Part shown: one piece after another, positions 44,150-54,819 of the stretch
Layout: the number at the start of each line of letters is the position of its first letter
Position numbering within the stretch: the stretch's first letter is position 1
Assembly (NCBI RefSeq): GCF_000143415.4
Contig: NW_003314333.1
Location: 310,001-374,000 of the forward strand
Direction: 5' to 3'
Length of the DNA: 64,000 nt
DNA from: Selaginella moellendorffii
Lineage: Eukaryota; Streptophyta; Lycopodiopsida; Selaginellales; Selaginellaceae
The notes under the pieces: model-generated
Database searches by the model: none
Seen by the model: the letters and a program-made list of their open reading frames with translations, nothing else
Told to the model about the DNA's origin: nothing
Translations under genes and position numbers: made by a program

Positions 44150-47100
44150 TTTAGTATCAGAGGAAGAGTCTCAGCGAGTGGTATTCAATGAGATTGGGCA
44201 ACTAGTCTCGTTGCATACGCAGAGATGAAAACGATGATCCGAGTGGGTACATGTTTGGTGCAAAGGGTTCACATTCGTTCCTTGGGTATGGTTTTGGTTA
44301 TCTTTTGTACCTAATAATGTGAGCTTGCTCTTGGGCTCATAGGATGGATTTGAGATGCTCTGTTAGCACGAGTTTATGCTTGGGCTCGTGAGTGAGGCAC
44401 ATTAGCAACTCAAGATTAAACTTTGAGTTGGCAGGATTAATGTTAGCCTATCGGTGGTTCTATAAGTTGTTCCATGTACCGTGGGTGAAAGTAAACCTTC
44501 CCTGAGTTTGCTATGAGTTGCAAATAGGCTAGTCCGTAGCTGTTTAGCACGGCACTAGTGGATTCTTCCTAGGTATGATTACAAGTGGATCAATCAAGAC
44601 TGTAGGGATTAGTCTATTGATTCAAGTAATCATTGCCGTGCTCTCTCATAAACTTTTCTTGGATTGAACTGAAGGCAATGCGAATGCAAGCTTGAGGTTT
44701 GGTCAAAAGATGAGACCGAAAAGAGAGTCATCGGGGACGAAGGATCAAACACGTAAATCATCTTCTCCTCTTGAAGAGATGATTTGCAACGAGGTGTGAC
44801 TCATTGCTTGTGTTCACATTATGCAATCAAGAGTCCCTACCTTGATGCATGTTGGAAATGATCGTCTTACAAGTGGTGAGTCATGGGATGGATAGCGGTG
44901 AAACGTTATACCATTTTGTCTAGGCTTGCTATTGGAAGACTTGGGTTGCAATGCTCAATTCTTTTTCAGGAAACCTTGCTATTGCTCCTTGAATAGCTTG
45001 GTGTTGGATTAGTGTTGAGTTTGGTCGGAAAGAGAGTGGCATGAGTTTGTCCGTGTTGTGAACAAAAGTTAGTGGTGTTAGGTGTTGTAAATCTCTATTG
45101 GTGGAGTGTGGCATTTATGTTGCATTTTGTCGAATTGAGTTGATACTTGATACTCACATAGACCTTTGAAGTAATGACATTGGCATTGCTCATGGTGTTG
45201 CTCAATTGATGATCAAGTAATTGTGATTTCCATATCATATCCATGTGATAATGAGCAATGTGTTTACAAAGTTGCTTGGTTAAACGATGATCAACCCCAA
45301 AGTGGTTGATGGTGAAGCTAGTCTACTTGCACGAAGTAGCATTGTAGTAGCTTTGACTAAATTCTCGATAATGATCCATTATGCTAAGCTTAAGTTGGTT
45401 CCTTGTTCCTTGAGAGCTTGCCCATTTTGGTGTTGGAAAGGTTATAGTATTTGTTTGCTATAGCTTGTTAGTTTATTCGTTAACACTTGGAGTAGATTGT
45501 TGGATAGAAAAGGTGTGTAGTTAAGGCATTGATAGCGCTAGCACTTGTGTTAGTGGAAGTGGCATTGTTGATTCGAGTGATGAGGAGTTTTCCTTAGAGC
45601 TTGATTTTCCATGTCATTTTTCTTGTTAGTGTTTTGGCTTCACATTGGATCTTGAAGGTAATCGAAGAAGAGCGTTAGTGCAATGTGGATATCCAAAGAT
45701 GTGGTCTTCGTGATCAAGCCTTGGATGTTCCATTTGCATTTTACAGATGTCGGAGTTGGATGTTGAAAGTATGGGCAAAAAGATGTTCGAGGCTTAAGTA
45801 TACTATGGGTCATAAGAATTTGTGTTGAGGTGAGCCTATGTGAAGTTGTTTAGTAGGAGGAAGTTGGTTGAGTCTTGAAAGTTTATATTCCTGGACTGAG
45901 AGTTATTCTTTCTCTAGGATAGAAATTTTCCGCAAATTTTCTTAGACTTTTCCAATGGCTGATCTGTTAGTCACTTTGCTCGAAAACCATTCCGTTTTCG
46001 AAAGCCAGTACAAATTAGTGAAGGGGTTGGAGTTAACTTCGGTTGGCTTAGACCTTAGTAGATAGTTTGTATGATGCAGCCCGAAAGGGATACTGACTTT
46101 TGGGGCTAAGGCAATTAAGTTGGATAGAGTCTGGAGTTGGTGTAGAAGAGTGGCCGTTGCACTTTTCTAGAAAGGTGACCCTTGTGCCTTTCTTTTGTAG
46201 CATTATGCTTGGTGGCAGGTTGCACTTTGCATTTCGTTAGACTCTATGAGAGTAGTGAGCTCTCACTGATCTTGACTTAGTCTTGGTGGCCCTGCACCTT
46301 GGCTAAAGATGGTGATGTCTAACTTAGTTGTTTGAGTTTGAGATGTTAGTACCCATACTATAGCTTTGTCTATGAGGAGGTTGTGTACCGATATGAGTTC
46401 ATCTCATGGTCTTCACTTTAGTTTCGGCTAAGTGTTGATCATGCATAGCTAGCCTCTTCAAGGCATGCTCAGAGTTAGTGGCTAAATGCATTGGTGAGCT
46501 TATCGTGGTTGAGTTGGATTCGAGTGGTCATTTGGTTTGTGCTTGCCTATGAACTTTTATCTCATATCTGGGGTATTACGTTCATGTTAGACAAGTATAT
46601 GACTCGATGACGTGAGTTTAGTGTTTGAGTCTTGTGAAGGCAAGTTGAAGAGTGGTTGTTGGTTGCTTTGCGACTAATGGTTGCTTGTAGACTTCATCGA
46701 GGACTGTTAGACACTTGCTTCGCTTGATGAAGATTTAACAGTGATGGGTTTACTTTACCAGATGGTGTTACGGAGGATCGTCTCATTTGACTTACATGGG
46801 TTTTCCATGTTGGCATGTCGACTCTACCTCTGTTGATATCATTTGGTTGCGTTTAGTTCATAGTGTTGGATTTCATTGAGTCTTGGACGTGGTGATGCAC
46901 TCCTTGAGGAAGTGTTATCTGTACCTAAGTAATGTTGAAGAACTAGTCTCGGATACTGACTAAAGTATTTTCGACTTTGGTTAGCTTGGTTGCAAGAAAG
47001 TTTTGAGTGGTGATTCACTCTTGCTTTCTTTTAGCTTTATTCTGATGTTGATGGCATTGAGGTGATGCCTTGTCATTGATATTATTGATGTTGAGATTCA

Positions 47101-49131
47101 AGTGAGATGATATATCTATCCTTAGGATTGATATTGAGTTTCATTGCTCTCGATGAAGATAGTGTTGATGATTTGGCTATGGCTTTGTGTTATTGGTATT
47201 CGTACATTTGCTTATTCGCAACTATGTTGACGTTCAAATGAACTGAGTGGCAAGTTTGAGTTAGTTGTGTTATAGACGAGATTATTTAGTAGGGGTTGAG
47301 CTTTGGCTTTTCCTTGAAAAGTGATTCAGTCATGGACGATGCTAACTCTACAAGCAAAAGAGTTAGTGATTGATATTGGAATGTTTGAATCCTTATTGGA
47401 TTTGAATTGGAATATATCGATAATTGATGGTTCTTCTTGTGCTTGTTATGAAGTGAGTTACGTCTTGCTAAAGATGGATTCATGGAGGATCGTTTGGTGA
47501 TCACTTGTTGAGCATAGCTTTGTTATGCTTAGCTTTTGGATTGATGCAGACATGCTCTTCATTAGCTTTGGCATTATGAAGTTTAGCTTATGGATGTGTT
47601 GAGGAGGATATTGTGGATTGTACCATGATTTCTTCTTTAGCATTGAAGTTAGTTCATGCGAGACTCATGATCATTGTTAGGCAAGACTTGGCTATAGGCT
47701 TCTTCGAGCTTTTGGTTCCTTGAACTTTCATACTTGTGGACCATTGGTTAGAAGTTGTTGGGGAAGGCATTTTGGCTCATTAGCTTCGATGTTGACGTTA
47801 GTCTTTGCATTTAGCAATCATTGGTGATGATTGACTATCATCTAAGATAGTTGATTATCCTTGTCAAGGGTTTTGCTTGATTATTGTTGGTATAGAATAA
47901 TTTGCTGTTCTTCGGGATAGTAGATTCTTTCTTCGATGATGATTATGCATTTCTCTATTGATAGAATGATTGATGATCTTTTATGGTGGTTAGTTGTTCT
48001 CTTTGATGGCTTGTGGCTTTTTGCAATATCACATGTTCTTTGTGATTTGCTCTGGATTAGTCTTTTGGGTTTGAGACATCAGTAGGATGTTGCTGACACT
48101 TGCTTAGGCAACTTGAGTTCCTTGGTATTGTTGGCTGGGATCTATTTGGATTAGCTTTTGTGATAGTTGGCAGGAATGAGTGTTGTTGGTCTTATCGCAT
48201 TCATTCTCTTTTGTTGATTGTTGCTCAAGTTTGTTCTGATAGATTGGAATGTTATTTCCTCCGGGTGATACATTCGCGAGCATTTTGCTTGCCAATTGAT
48301 GATACTTTGTGTTCTTTGAGTTTTCTTTGGTAAGTTGTTTGGCATTCTATCTGCAATCTTTAATAGTTAAACTTTATCATTGAGTTTACTTGATGATATA
48401 CTTGCTATTGAATTTTGTTGATGGTGCATCTTATGTTTACCAACTATAATGCTCTTGGTGGTTCCTGCACTATTATACTGGTTTATCGGATGATAACTTG
48501 CTTAGAATACTTTTGTGTTCTACTCTAAGATATAATCACTGATAATTAAGCTTCTAAGATATCATTGTTTCTGACTTTGATATTGTCCATCTATTGATCT
48601 TTGAGTTTGGGCCACTATAGGCAGACTGGCTTCGGCACTTCCTGTGCATGGTGAAATCTCTAGTCATGGGGTAGCTACTGTCGACTGGTCACATAACCCG
48701 CCTCTTTGTCGATGTTCCTTATTCCGTTTAAAAGGGCGTGACCGTGTAAACAACTCTAACTGCCTGTTTACAGTAGTCTATCTAAACCTCACCGACGGGT
48801 TTGGTTTCTTTGCTTAGGAGGGTTGGGGCCTCTAGCTTCTCTCTCTATGTCCATGCGGGCAGGGCATATCACACTTTTGTAAGCTGGGTGACTCCCAAAG
48901 CAGCAGGGGTGGCTGACTCCGTTGGTCATTTCCTTGTCGGCGACGGCCGGAAGGTGTCTGAGCTAGTAGTGCATCCGCGTTAGACAAAAAGGTTACCCCT
49001 AACTCATTTACGTTGGTGCATTTCTCACATAGTGTGAGTACCGTGAACTTTTTTTGGAGTTGTTTCCTTGGCGGTATTCTAGACTCGAGTATGCATCGAC
49101 GAGGACGTCGATCTTCCCAAGGGGGGGAGAG

Positions 49132-50365
49132 TGTCGCGAATGTGACTTCAGGTATCGAAAGTTACCTGTCGGCTAGTCCTTACGGACACTCTTACCTTAC
49201 TGCCGCGACGGCAGGAGGTCGGTATTGCTGGACTCGTTATCAGTCTCCGCCTAAGCTAGTTGAGAAACTGGTCCTCGCGTGTGCACTTGACCAGATGGGC
49301 ATAAGGACGGAATTCCTAAGTGCTATTAGTCAAACATACTTGACCTGGTTAGAGAAACTCATTCGTTGACTTGCACTTGCTAGTGTTTGGAACCCCCGCG
49401 ATATTGAGATTGGTCCCTCAATATCGCTAGATGATAGCTTACTGTGTTTGCCAAACACCCTTGCTATCATGCCCTTAGCGTTAGTCTCAATTCGGTCCCA
49501 AATGCTATTTATGGAAAGTGTCCAGATTTGCTCATTTGGCATATCTACAGAATGTAGAGATCGTCCTAAACACAATGGTGTTTGTCCCGTGTCCAAATTT
49601 GCATTCTAAGGACATTCCATATTTAGTAAGTTTCAAGCTTGTCCCAGAGACTAACTCCTGATACTAAGGGAGGCTTGGGGTGAAAGCCCAAAGCGTGTGT
49701 TCCTCAAGGGGGGGGGGGGGGGGGAGAAGTGTGTCTNNNNNNNNNNNNNNNNNNNNNNNNNNNNNNNNNNNNNNNNNNNNNNNNNNNNNNNNNNNNNNNN
49801 NNNNNNNNNNNNNNNNNNNNNNNNNNNNNNNNNNNNGATAGTGGGTAGGTCGGGCATGGCCGACCAACCTGAGGCATAATCTAGCTCCCGCTTGCGTGCC
49901 TGTCCTTGTTCTGCGTCCAGCTTGGGTCTAAGCCCAAGTTCCATTCCATGCTAGCTGGTGGAGTACCCATATCCTCACGTTAGGCCACCGGTATGCCGAA
50001 ATAGCGCCAGACTCTGTTTGGCTCTGTTTTGTGTGCTGGTCCTGGCATTGGGATGCTGGTTGCTCCAGGACTGTTCCAAGTCGCTCCGGGCTCCTGTCCC
50101 TTCACTCCTTGGGCTGTATGCTCGGGAGTTGCTCCGTGGTCCGGTTCCATCACTCCTTGGCTCCATGCTTGGGAGTTTGGCACCGTTCCTTCGTTCAGCG
50201 GCCCAAGGCCCTGAACCTCGGGTTCCTATGGACACGTGGCATCTGTCACGTGGCATGTGACACGTGGCATCTGTCACGTGGCACAAAGAGGGTTTAGGTT
50301 CCGCTTCGTGGTGTTATCCTATGGTAAATCACCATAGGATAAAGGGTCAAAACCATATGCACTAC
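49132..50365 (+). repeat. 3' LTR of LARD copy C, interrupted by gap
   Basis: Begins TGTCGCGAATGTGAC. A long G-run (about 49710-49725) immediately precedes the N-gap. The end reads GCACTAC, where copy B has GCGCTACA. Confidence 0.82.
49737..49836. other. Assembly gap (100 N)
   Basis: Exactly 100 N between a homopolymer G-run and LTR sequence. It is probably a placeholder of unknown size. Confidence 0.99.
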
Positions 50366-50575
50366 GTGGTCAATGTCGGTCAAAGGGAGGCTCAAGGGTA
50401 TATTATGGCATGTTAGGGTAAGGGACTTAACCTACCCTAGGGCTCACAGGGGAGCGGTGGCGCAGTGGAGCTTTTGAGGTAGCTCGGGGGTGGTTGGGTG
50501 GTGAGGAACCTCAAGAGGTGGCGTAGCATAGTCTAGGGCAACTAGATCTTTGTCTTTTTGCGCTGGATCATAACA
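50361..50575 (+). repeat. Partial Ty3 LTR
   Basis: Matches 42561-42775 without the first 18 bases. The junction with LARD C falls in ACTACG, which is similar in both elements. Confidence 0.82.
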
Positions 50576-50599
50576 TTGGTATCAGAGGAGTTGGTTGCG

Positions 50600-52162
50600 A
50601 TGGCTGACCAAGCTGAACGCTGGAATCTTATTGTCGATGGTGGTGCCGACGATGGTGCCGACGAAGCTGCGGAAATTTGGACCATTCAAGATGTGGTTCA
50701 TGAGCTGCGAGCCCTTAATAAAAATCAGCAAGAGATGCAAGACGAGATGCATGGCATGATGGATACCATGCGTGGGCGTGTTGAGGCACTCGAGGCTGGA
50801 TGGGGTAGCACTCCAAGTAAGCCTTCTTTGGTAGATCGACTCAAGATTCCAACTTTTTCCGGTGATGGTGGTGTGGACGAGTGTCTCGCTTGGCTAGCCA
50901 ATGTGAAGAAGTTCCTGGCTGCTAGAGGAACTCCAGATGCAGAGGCTTTAGTGGCTATTCCAATGGTTTTGCGTGATGCGGATCTTCGATGGTGGAATTG
51001 GCTTGAGGAGTCCCGTGTTGCAAATAAAAAACCACCAGTGTCTACCATGGATGAGTTTGAGGCTGCTTTCCGTTTACGTTTTGCCCCTCATTACGATGTG
51101 GAGAATGCTCGTACAGAACTTCGCCATTTCCAGCAAGGGAAAATGACGCTCGGGGATTATATTGAGAAGCTTACTCACTTGATTAGTCGTGTTCCAACGA
51201 AGGATCCAGATCAGAACAAGTCCTACTTCATTGATGGCCTACATAGTGAGAGCATGCGGCAACACTTACGTCATTCTCAGCCTACAAAGAGTTTGGAGGA
51301 GCTCTTTGATGCAGCTCGTCGACTTGACAATGATAAGCACAAGTCTCGCAAGCGTTCGCGGAGTCCTTCTGTCGAGAATTGTCGTGATGATTGCCGTGGA
51401 CACAAGGATGGGAACAAGCATCACAAATTGAAGTCAGTGGTGACTACTTCAGATGCAAAGGGGTCCAAGAAGCAGAAGTTCTTTGTGAAGAATTATAGAC
51501 AAGGTTGTCATCATTGCAGCGAACTTGGACACTACAAGGCTGATTGTCCGCAGTTGAAGAACAAGCAGCAGGACAAGAAGAATAGCCAATCATCTTCTCA
51601 CGGTAAGTCAGATACTAAAAAGTTGCAAGCTTTACAGCGTGAGGATGACGAGAACGACTATTCCGGTCGGAGGAAGAGACTTTCGATTGTTGCTCGTCAA
51701 CTCAACTGTGTGTGGAACAAGATGGAGCTCGAGGATACGCGTGAATCAGCTTTAATGTTGGAGGGCGTGTTCCATGGCAATCCAGTGCGGATTTTACTGG
51801 ATAGTGGGAGCGATGACAACTTTGTTTCGGCAAGGTTTGTTGCGGAGCATCGCCTGAACACACGTGGAGTTCTTCCATACACAGTGGAAGGTGCAACTAC
51901 CTCTACTCAGCATTTTGATGCTTGTGTCGAGGGGCTGGAAGTGTTGGTTGGCAAAACCACACTTGTGGAGACTTTTTATCTCGCGGATATCCATCGTGTG
52001 GATCTCATTCTTGGGATGCCATGGTTGGTGAAAGTGGATCCAGAGATAAAGTGGAGCATTAAGCGTATCTCGCTGGAGGATGGTGGCCTAAGTATGATCG
52101 AGGACGATCATACCCTGACGAGGGGGAGGATTGTTAGGCACCAGGTTAGGATAATACGATAA
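50600..52162 (+). CDS. Ty3/Gypsy Gag-protease
   Basis: The frame from the ATG at 50600 (MADQAERWN) is open to 52162. The primer-binding site TTGGTATCAGAG precedes it. In order: a coiled Gln/Glu-rich N-terminus, a retrotransposon Gag domain (WWNWLEESRVANKKPPVSTM, HYDVENARTELRHFQQGKMT), a basic linker, a CCHC zinc knuckle (CHHCSELGHYKADC) and an aspartic protease with ILLDSGSDDNFVS. The real protease sequence ends near 52079 at SLE. Beyond it the frame runs through a polypurine tract into a 104-bp TRIM-type LTR. It could supply Gag, but pol is not attached here. Confidence 0.88.
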   Translation: MADQAERWNLIVDGGADDGADEAAEIWTIQDVVHELRALNKNQQEMQDEMHGMMDTMRGRVEALEAGWGSTPSKPSLVDRLKIPTFSGDGGVDECLAWLANVKKFLAARGTPDAEALVAIPMVLRDADLRWWNWLEESRVANKKPPVSTMDEFEAAFRLRFAPHYDVENARTELRHFQQGKMTLGDYIEKLTHLISRVPTKDPDQNKSYFIDGLHSESMRQHLRHSQPTKSLEELFDAARRLDNDKHKSRKRSRSPSVENCRDDCRGHKDGNKHHKLKSVVTTSDAKGSKKQKFFVKNYRQGCHHCSELGHYKADCPQLKNKQQDKKNSQSSSHGKSDTKKLQALQREDDENDYSGRRKRLSIVARQLNCVWNKMELEDTRESALMLEGVFHGNPVRILLDSGSDDNFVSARFVAEHRLNTRGVLPYTVEGATTSTQHFDACVEGLEVLVGKTTLVETFYLADIHRVDLILGMPWLVKVDPEIKWSIKRISLEDGGLSMIEDDHTLTRGRIVRHQVRIIR

Positions 52163-52235
52163 GGAAAGGGCCCTACAATCAAGTGATCACCCCTTTAGTC
52201 AGTTGGCTTAGGGTGTAAGGGATAGGATCCTAACA
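52132..52235 (+). repeat. TRIM-type 104-bp LTR
   Basis: The same 104-bp sequence as 39168-39271 and 39458-39561, here in plus orientation. GACGAGGGGGAGGAT precedes it as a polypurine tract. It follows the gag-protease in place of pol and the 233-bp LTR. Confidence 0.82.
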
Positions 52236-52593
52236 TGGACCAAGTGCAAAGGATGTTTACTAGCATACCAAAATATCAAATGTGTTTATACAATTTGATT
52301 GCTACTGAAGATCATACCTGATTTATATTGTGTTGGTTTTACCAATTGCTTTACTCATCCTCTTGCATAATTTGTCCTCCTCTTGTGAATACTATTACTA
52401 TTATTATTATAAGCATTAGTAACATTCTTCATGGTTGACTGCTGCTTGCCTATAGAAACTTGCTGGAGATGGTGGTCTTTCCAAAGCTCATCTCTCAAAA
52501 GGCTCTTGAAATGCAACAAAACATGCCAGAATCTCCAAAGATGAGTAGTAGAATGGTGAAGAGGAATGATTAGCATTTTTGTTTCTTTGCTAA

Positions 52594-52657
52594 GGGGATG
52601 TAGCTCAGATGGTAGAGCACTCGCTAGAGGCACCAGGATCGATACCCAGCATCTCCA
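52594..52657 (+). pseudogene. Defective tRNA-Ala copy
   Basis: GGGGATGTAGCTCAGATGG through the T-arm and CATCTCCA end are present. Nine bases covering the anticodon arm are missing compared with 59470-59542, so no functional tRNA can form. Confidence 0.92.
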
Positions 52658-52985
52658 AATATGTTCGGATCGTTCCAGGCATTTTGACCGATTTTACTGG
52701 TGTTGACCTCTGGGGGAGCTATGGATGGATGTTGCATCGTTGTTGTTGACTCGTTTCCAGAGGTTTGAAAAAACTAGTAAAAATGTTTCATTCACCAGGA
52801 TTGAGCCTAGAAAGGCATCAAATTAAAGATGTTTTCTCTTTTTGAAATATTTGTATATCTCAGTTCAAGTCTGACAATTCACGAGCTCTCGAGTCTACTC
52901 GTTTTTTTTTTCACAAAGCCAAAAGTACCTCTTTATTTTCTAAGTCAAGGTTAGGTTATAAACTTCTCGCTTGAAGAGGTAAGCT

Positions 52986-53750
52986 ATGGTCTCTCGCGCT
53001 CACGCTGCCCCAACGCTTGCCCGCCGAGCTCCAGCGCCCTGGCATGGCGGCCATCCGCGAGCTCCAGCTCTAGCTCCAGCACATCCACCACACCACCATG
53101 GACATCATCCTCGAGGCGGCCACGAGCCAGCACCAGCTTTAGCTCCAGTTCTTCAAGGTGACGCTCCAGTTCGAGCCCCAGAGCCAGCTGCTTTCGTTCA
53201 CCCTGCTCGCGGCCACCCTGCTCATCTAGCTCCAGCGCCTGCTATCCTCAATCATGCTCGCCACCACCATCCAGCTCCAGCAGCAGCAGTGTACCATCAT
53301 CATCACGGTGATGGAGCTCCTCTGGTTGTTCACCACCATCACCAGGGTCACCACCATGGTCACCACCATGGAGGACGCAACAACCACCACAACCACCACC
53401 ACCACCACCATCGTCACGACGGTCACGATGCAGCAGTGGCCACACCAACACCCGCAGCAGTAGTTACAGTGGTTCTGAGGACGCCACGGTCGCTGCTCCA
53501 GCTTCTTCTTTGGGTTTTGGTTGCGATCTTGGTGCTGCTCGCGTGCTTTTTGCTCGTGCGATGGATGTTATCTCGAAGGAAGCAGCGGAGTAATGCTATC
53601 TTTCAGGATCCCGGGTGGCAGATCGAAGTTGTGGTGGACGATCCTCTGACTGAGAAGAAACAGCTGGAAGATCACACTCGTGGTTCGAAGAGCAATGGCA
53701 CTCTGGGATTCTCCTCAAAGTGTCCTGCCAACACTGGCAGTGACGCGTAA
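52986..53750 (+). CDS. His-rich single-span membrane protein, unknown function
   Basis: 254 codons from the ATG at 52986. The N-terminal half is low-complexity (Ala/Pro/His, with HHHH runs at about 53310-53420). A hydrophobic span (LLQLLLWVLVAILVLLACFL) is followed by a basic stretch (MLSRRKQRS) and a soluble tail of about 65 residues. This gives one membrane segment with a cytosol-side basic flank. A GTAAGT donor overlaps the stop region at 53747, so a further exon at about 53809 onward (EMKLQSKKTAGSCSRTVKIT) is possible. The inverted copy at 58518-59105 has a one-base insertion before the membrane span. I do not recognise a family, and low-complexity composition leaves doubt that it is a real gene. 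Confidence 0.5.
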   Translation: MVSRAHAAPTLARRAPAPWHGGHPRAPALAPAHPPHHHGHHPRGGHEPAPALAPVLQGDAPVRAPEPAAFVHPARGHPAHLAPAPAILNHARHHHPAPAAAVYHHHHGDGAPLVVHHHHQGHHHGHHHGGRNNHHNHHHHHHRHDGHDAAVATPTPAAVVTVVLRTPRSLLQLLLWVLVAILVLLACFLLVRWMLSRRKQRSNAIFQDPGWQIEVVVDDPLTEKKQLEDHTRGSKSNGTLGFSSKCPANTGSDA

Positions 53751-53897
53751 GTCAGCTATGTTACATGCGTTGTCACATGGAAGATTGTATACAAACAATC
53801 TTCAAGGAGATGAAGTTGCAGAGCAAGAAGACAGCAGGCTCTTGCTCACGGACGGTGAAGATCACATACAAGGGTCGCCTGGTGGAAGTCACCAGAC

Positions 53898-54466
53898 TTG
53901 GAAGTTATTGCACAGCTGGCTCGGAAAATGGACTGGAAAATAGAGCAAGAACCTACCAAGTTTGATTTGACGTGCAGTGGCTTCCTCAGCCCAACCGAGA
54001 GGATGATGGACATAAGCCTCGAAGATCTCTCCATGCCAATCACTCAGGCGTCCAAGGAGCTCAAAGTCGGCCTCACCGTGCTCAAGAAGCGGTGCCACGA
54101 GTTTGGCATCCCCCGGCGGCCTCACCACAAGCTCAAGAGCCTCGAGAGCTTGATACACAAGAGCCAGGTTAGTGTTCTTTCCTTGTTCTTGGTTGAAAGT
54201 TCTTCCGTGAACTTCTGGCTTTACTTGCCAGGAGTTAGCCAAGGATTCGGATGGAAACGCTCAAAACCCGGCGATCCACGCGGTTCACGAGCTGGAGAAG
54301 CACGGGGATGGAGCTGGACGATCGAACCAAGCAGTTCTGCCAGGCAATCTTCAAAGCCAGCTACAAGCAGCGGCGGCGAGCGGTAGCTCCCTGTAGAAAC
54401 GGTGGCAGCGGCGGTGGAAACTCTGATTCTTCCCACAACGATGGATCCACGGAGCAGCAGCAGTGA
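53898..54466 (+). pseudogene. RWP-RK-type transcription factor remnant
   Basis: The frame reads DISLEDLSMPITQASKELKV, GLTVLKKRCHEFGIPRRPHH and KLKSLESLIHKSQ. A 64-nt intron (54168-54231) follows, then ELAKDSDGNAQNPAIHAVHE. This matches the RWP-RK DNA-binding domain of plant RKD/NLP regulators. The signature RWPxRK reads RRPHHK, with the Trp and one Arg replaced. After ELEKHG the family's C-terminal motif (LDDRTKQFCQAIFKASYKQR) is in the next frame because of one extra G in the run at 54304-54307. The N-terminal part overlaps the duplication arm and its start is not clear. The altered signature and frameshift point to a pseudogene, though the homopolymer change could be a sequencing error. Confidence 0.78.
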
Positions 54467-54647
54467 AAAAATTCAGGGGCTCCCTTTAGTCCAAAGGTGA
54501 CCATTTTGTGACCATTATTTTTTCTTGTTTTTTCCTCCCCTTCAAGCTAACAGCAGCAAAGCTTTGGAATTTTGCAAGGAAGAGAGATCAAACCACGCAG
54601 TCGATCATAGAGAAGAATTTTTGTTCGCCTCTAATTTTTAACCAAAC

Positions 54648-54652
<5 letters not shown>

Positions 54653-54691
<39 letters not shown>
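54653..54691 (+). repeat. GA microsatellite
   Basis: About 18 AG dinucleotides, some 130 bp upstream of the zinc-finger start codon, likely in its promoter or 5' UTR. GA repeats bind BPC-type factors in plants. Confidence 0.92.
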
Positions 54692-54693
<2 letters not shown>

Positions 54694-54819
54694 CCTTTTC
54701 ACTCAAGTTGGCTGTGGCGGGAACAAGGAAGTGTGCCCTAATTCGTTGTAAGAGGAAAGGGTTTTCGGTTTTTTCTTGCGCGATCGATCAATCAATCGGC
54801 AATCAATCGGTGGCTAGTT

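Larger units (their letters stand above)
43013..50365 (+). mobile_element. LARD copy C, complete, with assembly gap
   Basis: The 5' LTR is 43013-44149, the internal region about 44150-49131, and the 3' LTR 49132-50365 including the 100-N gap. The primer site reads TTTAGTATCAGAG (one change from TTTGGTATCAGAG) and the polypurine tract at 49116-49131 is CCAAGGGGGGGAGAG. Internal DNA is non-coding. Flanks do not match: gag (43012) on the left, a Ty3 LTR on the right, and no TSD. Confidence 0.88.
52282..53972 (+). repeat. Left arm of a large inverted duplication
   Basis: Matches 58153-59873 in reverse complement with scattered substitutions and indels. Both arms contain, outward to inward, the same AT-rich flank, a tRNA-Ala locus, a His-rich membrane-protein frame and a short exon-like segment. 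Confidence 0.92.
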
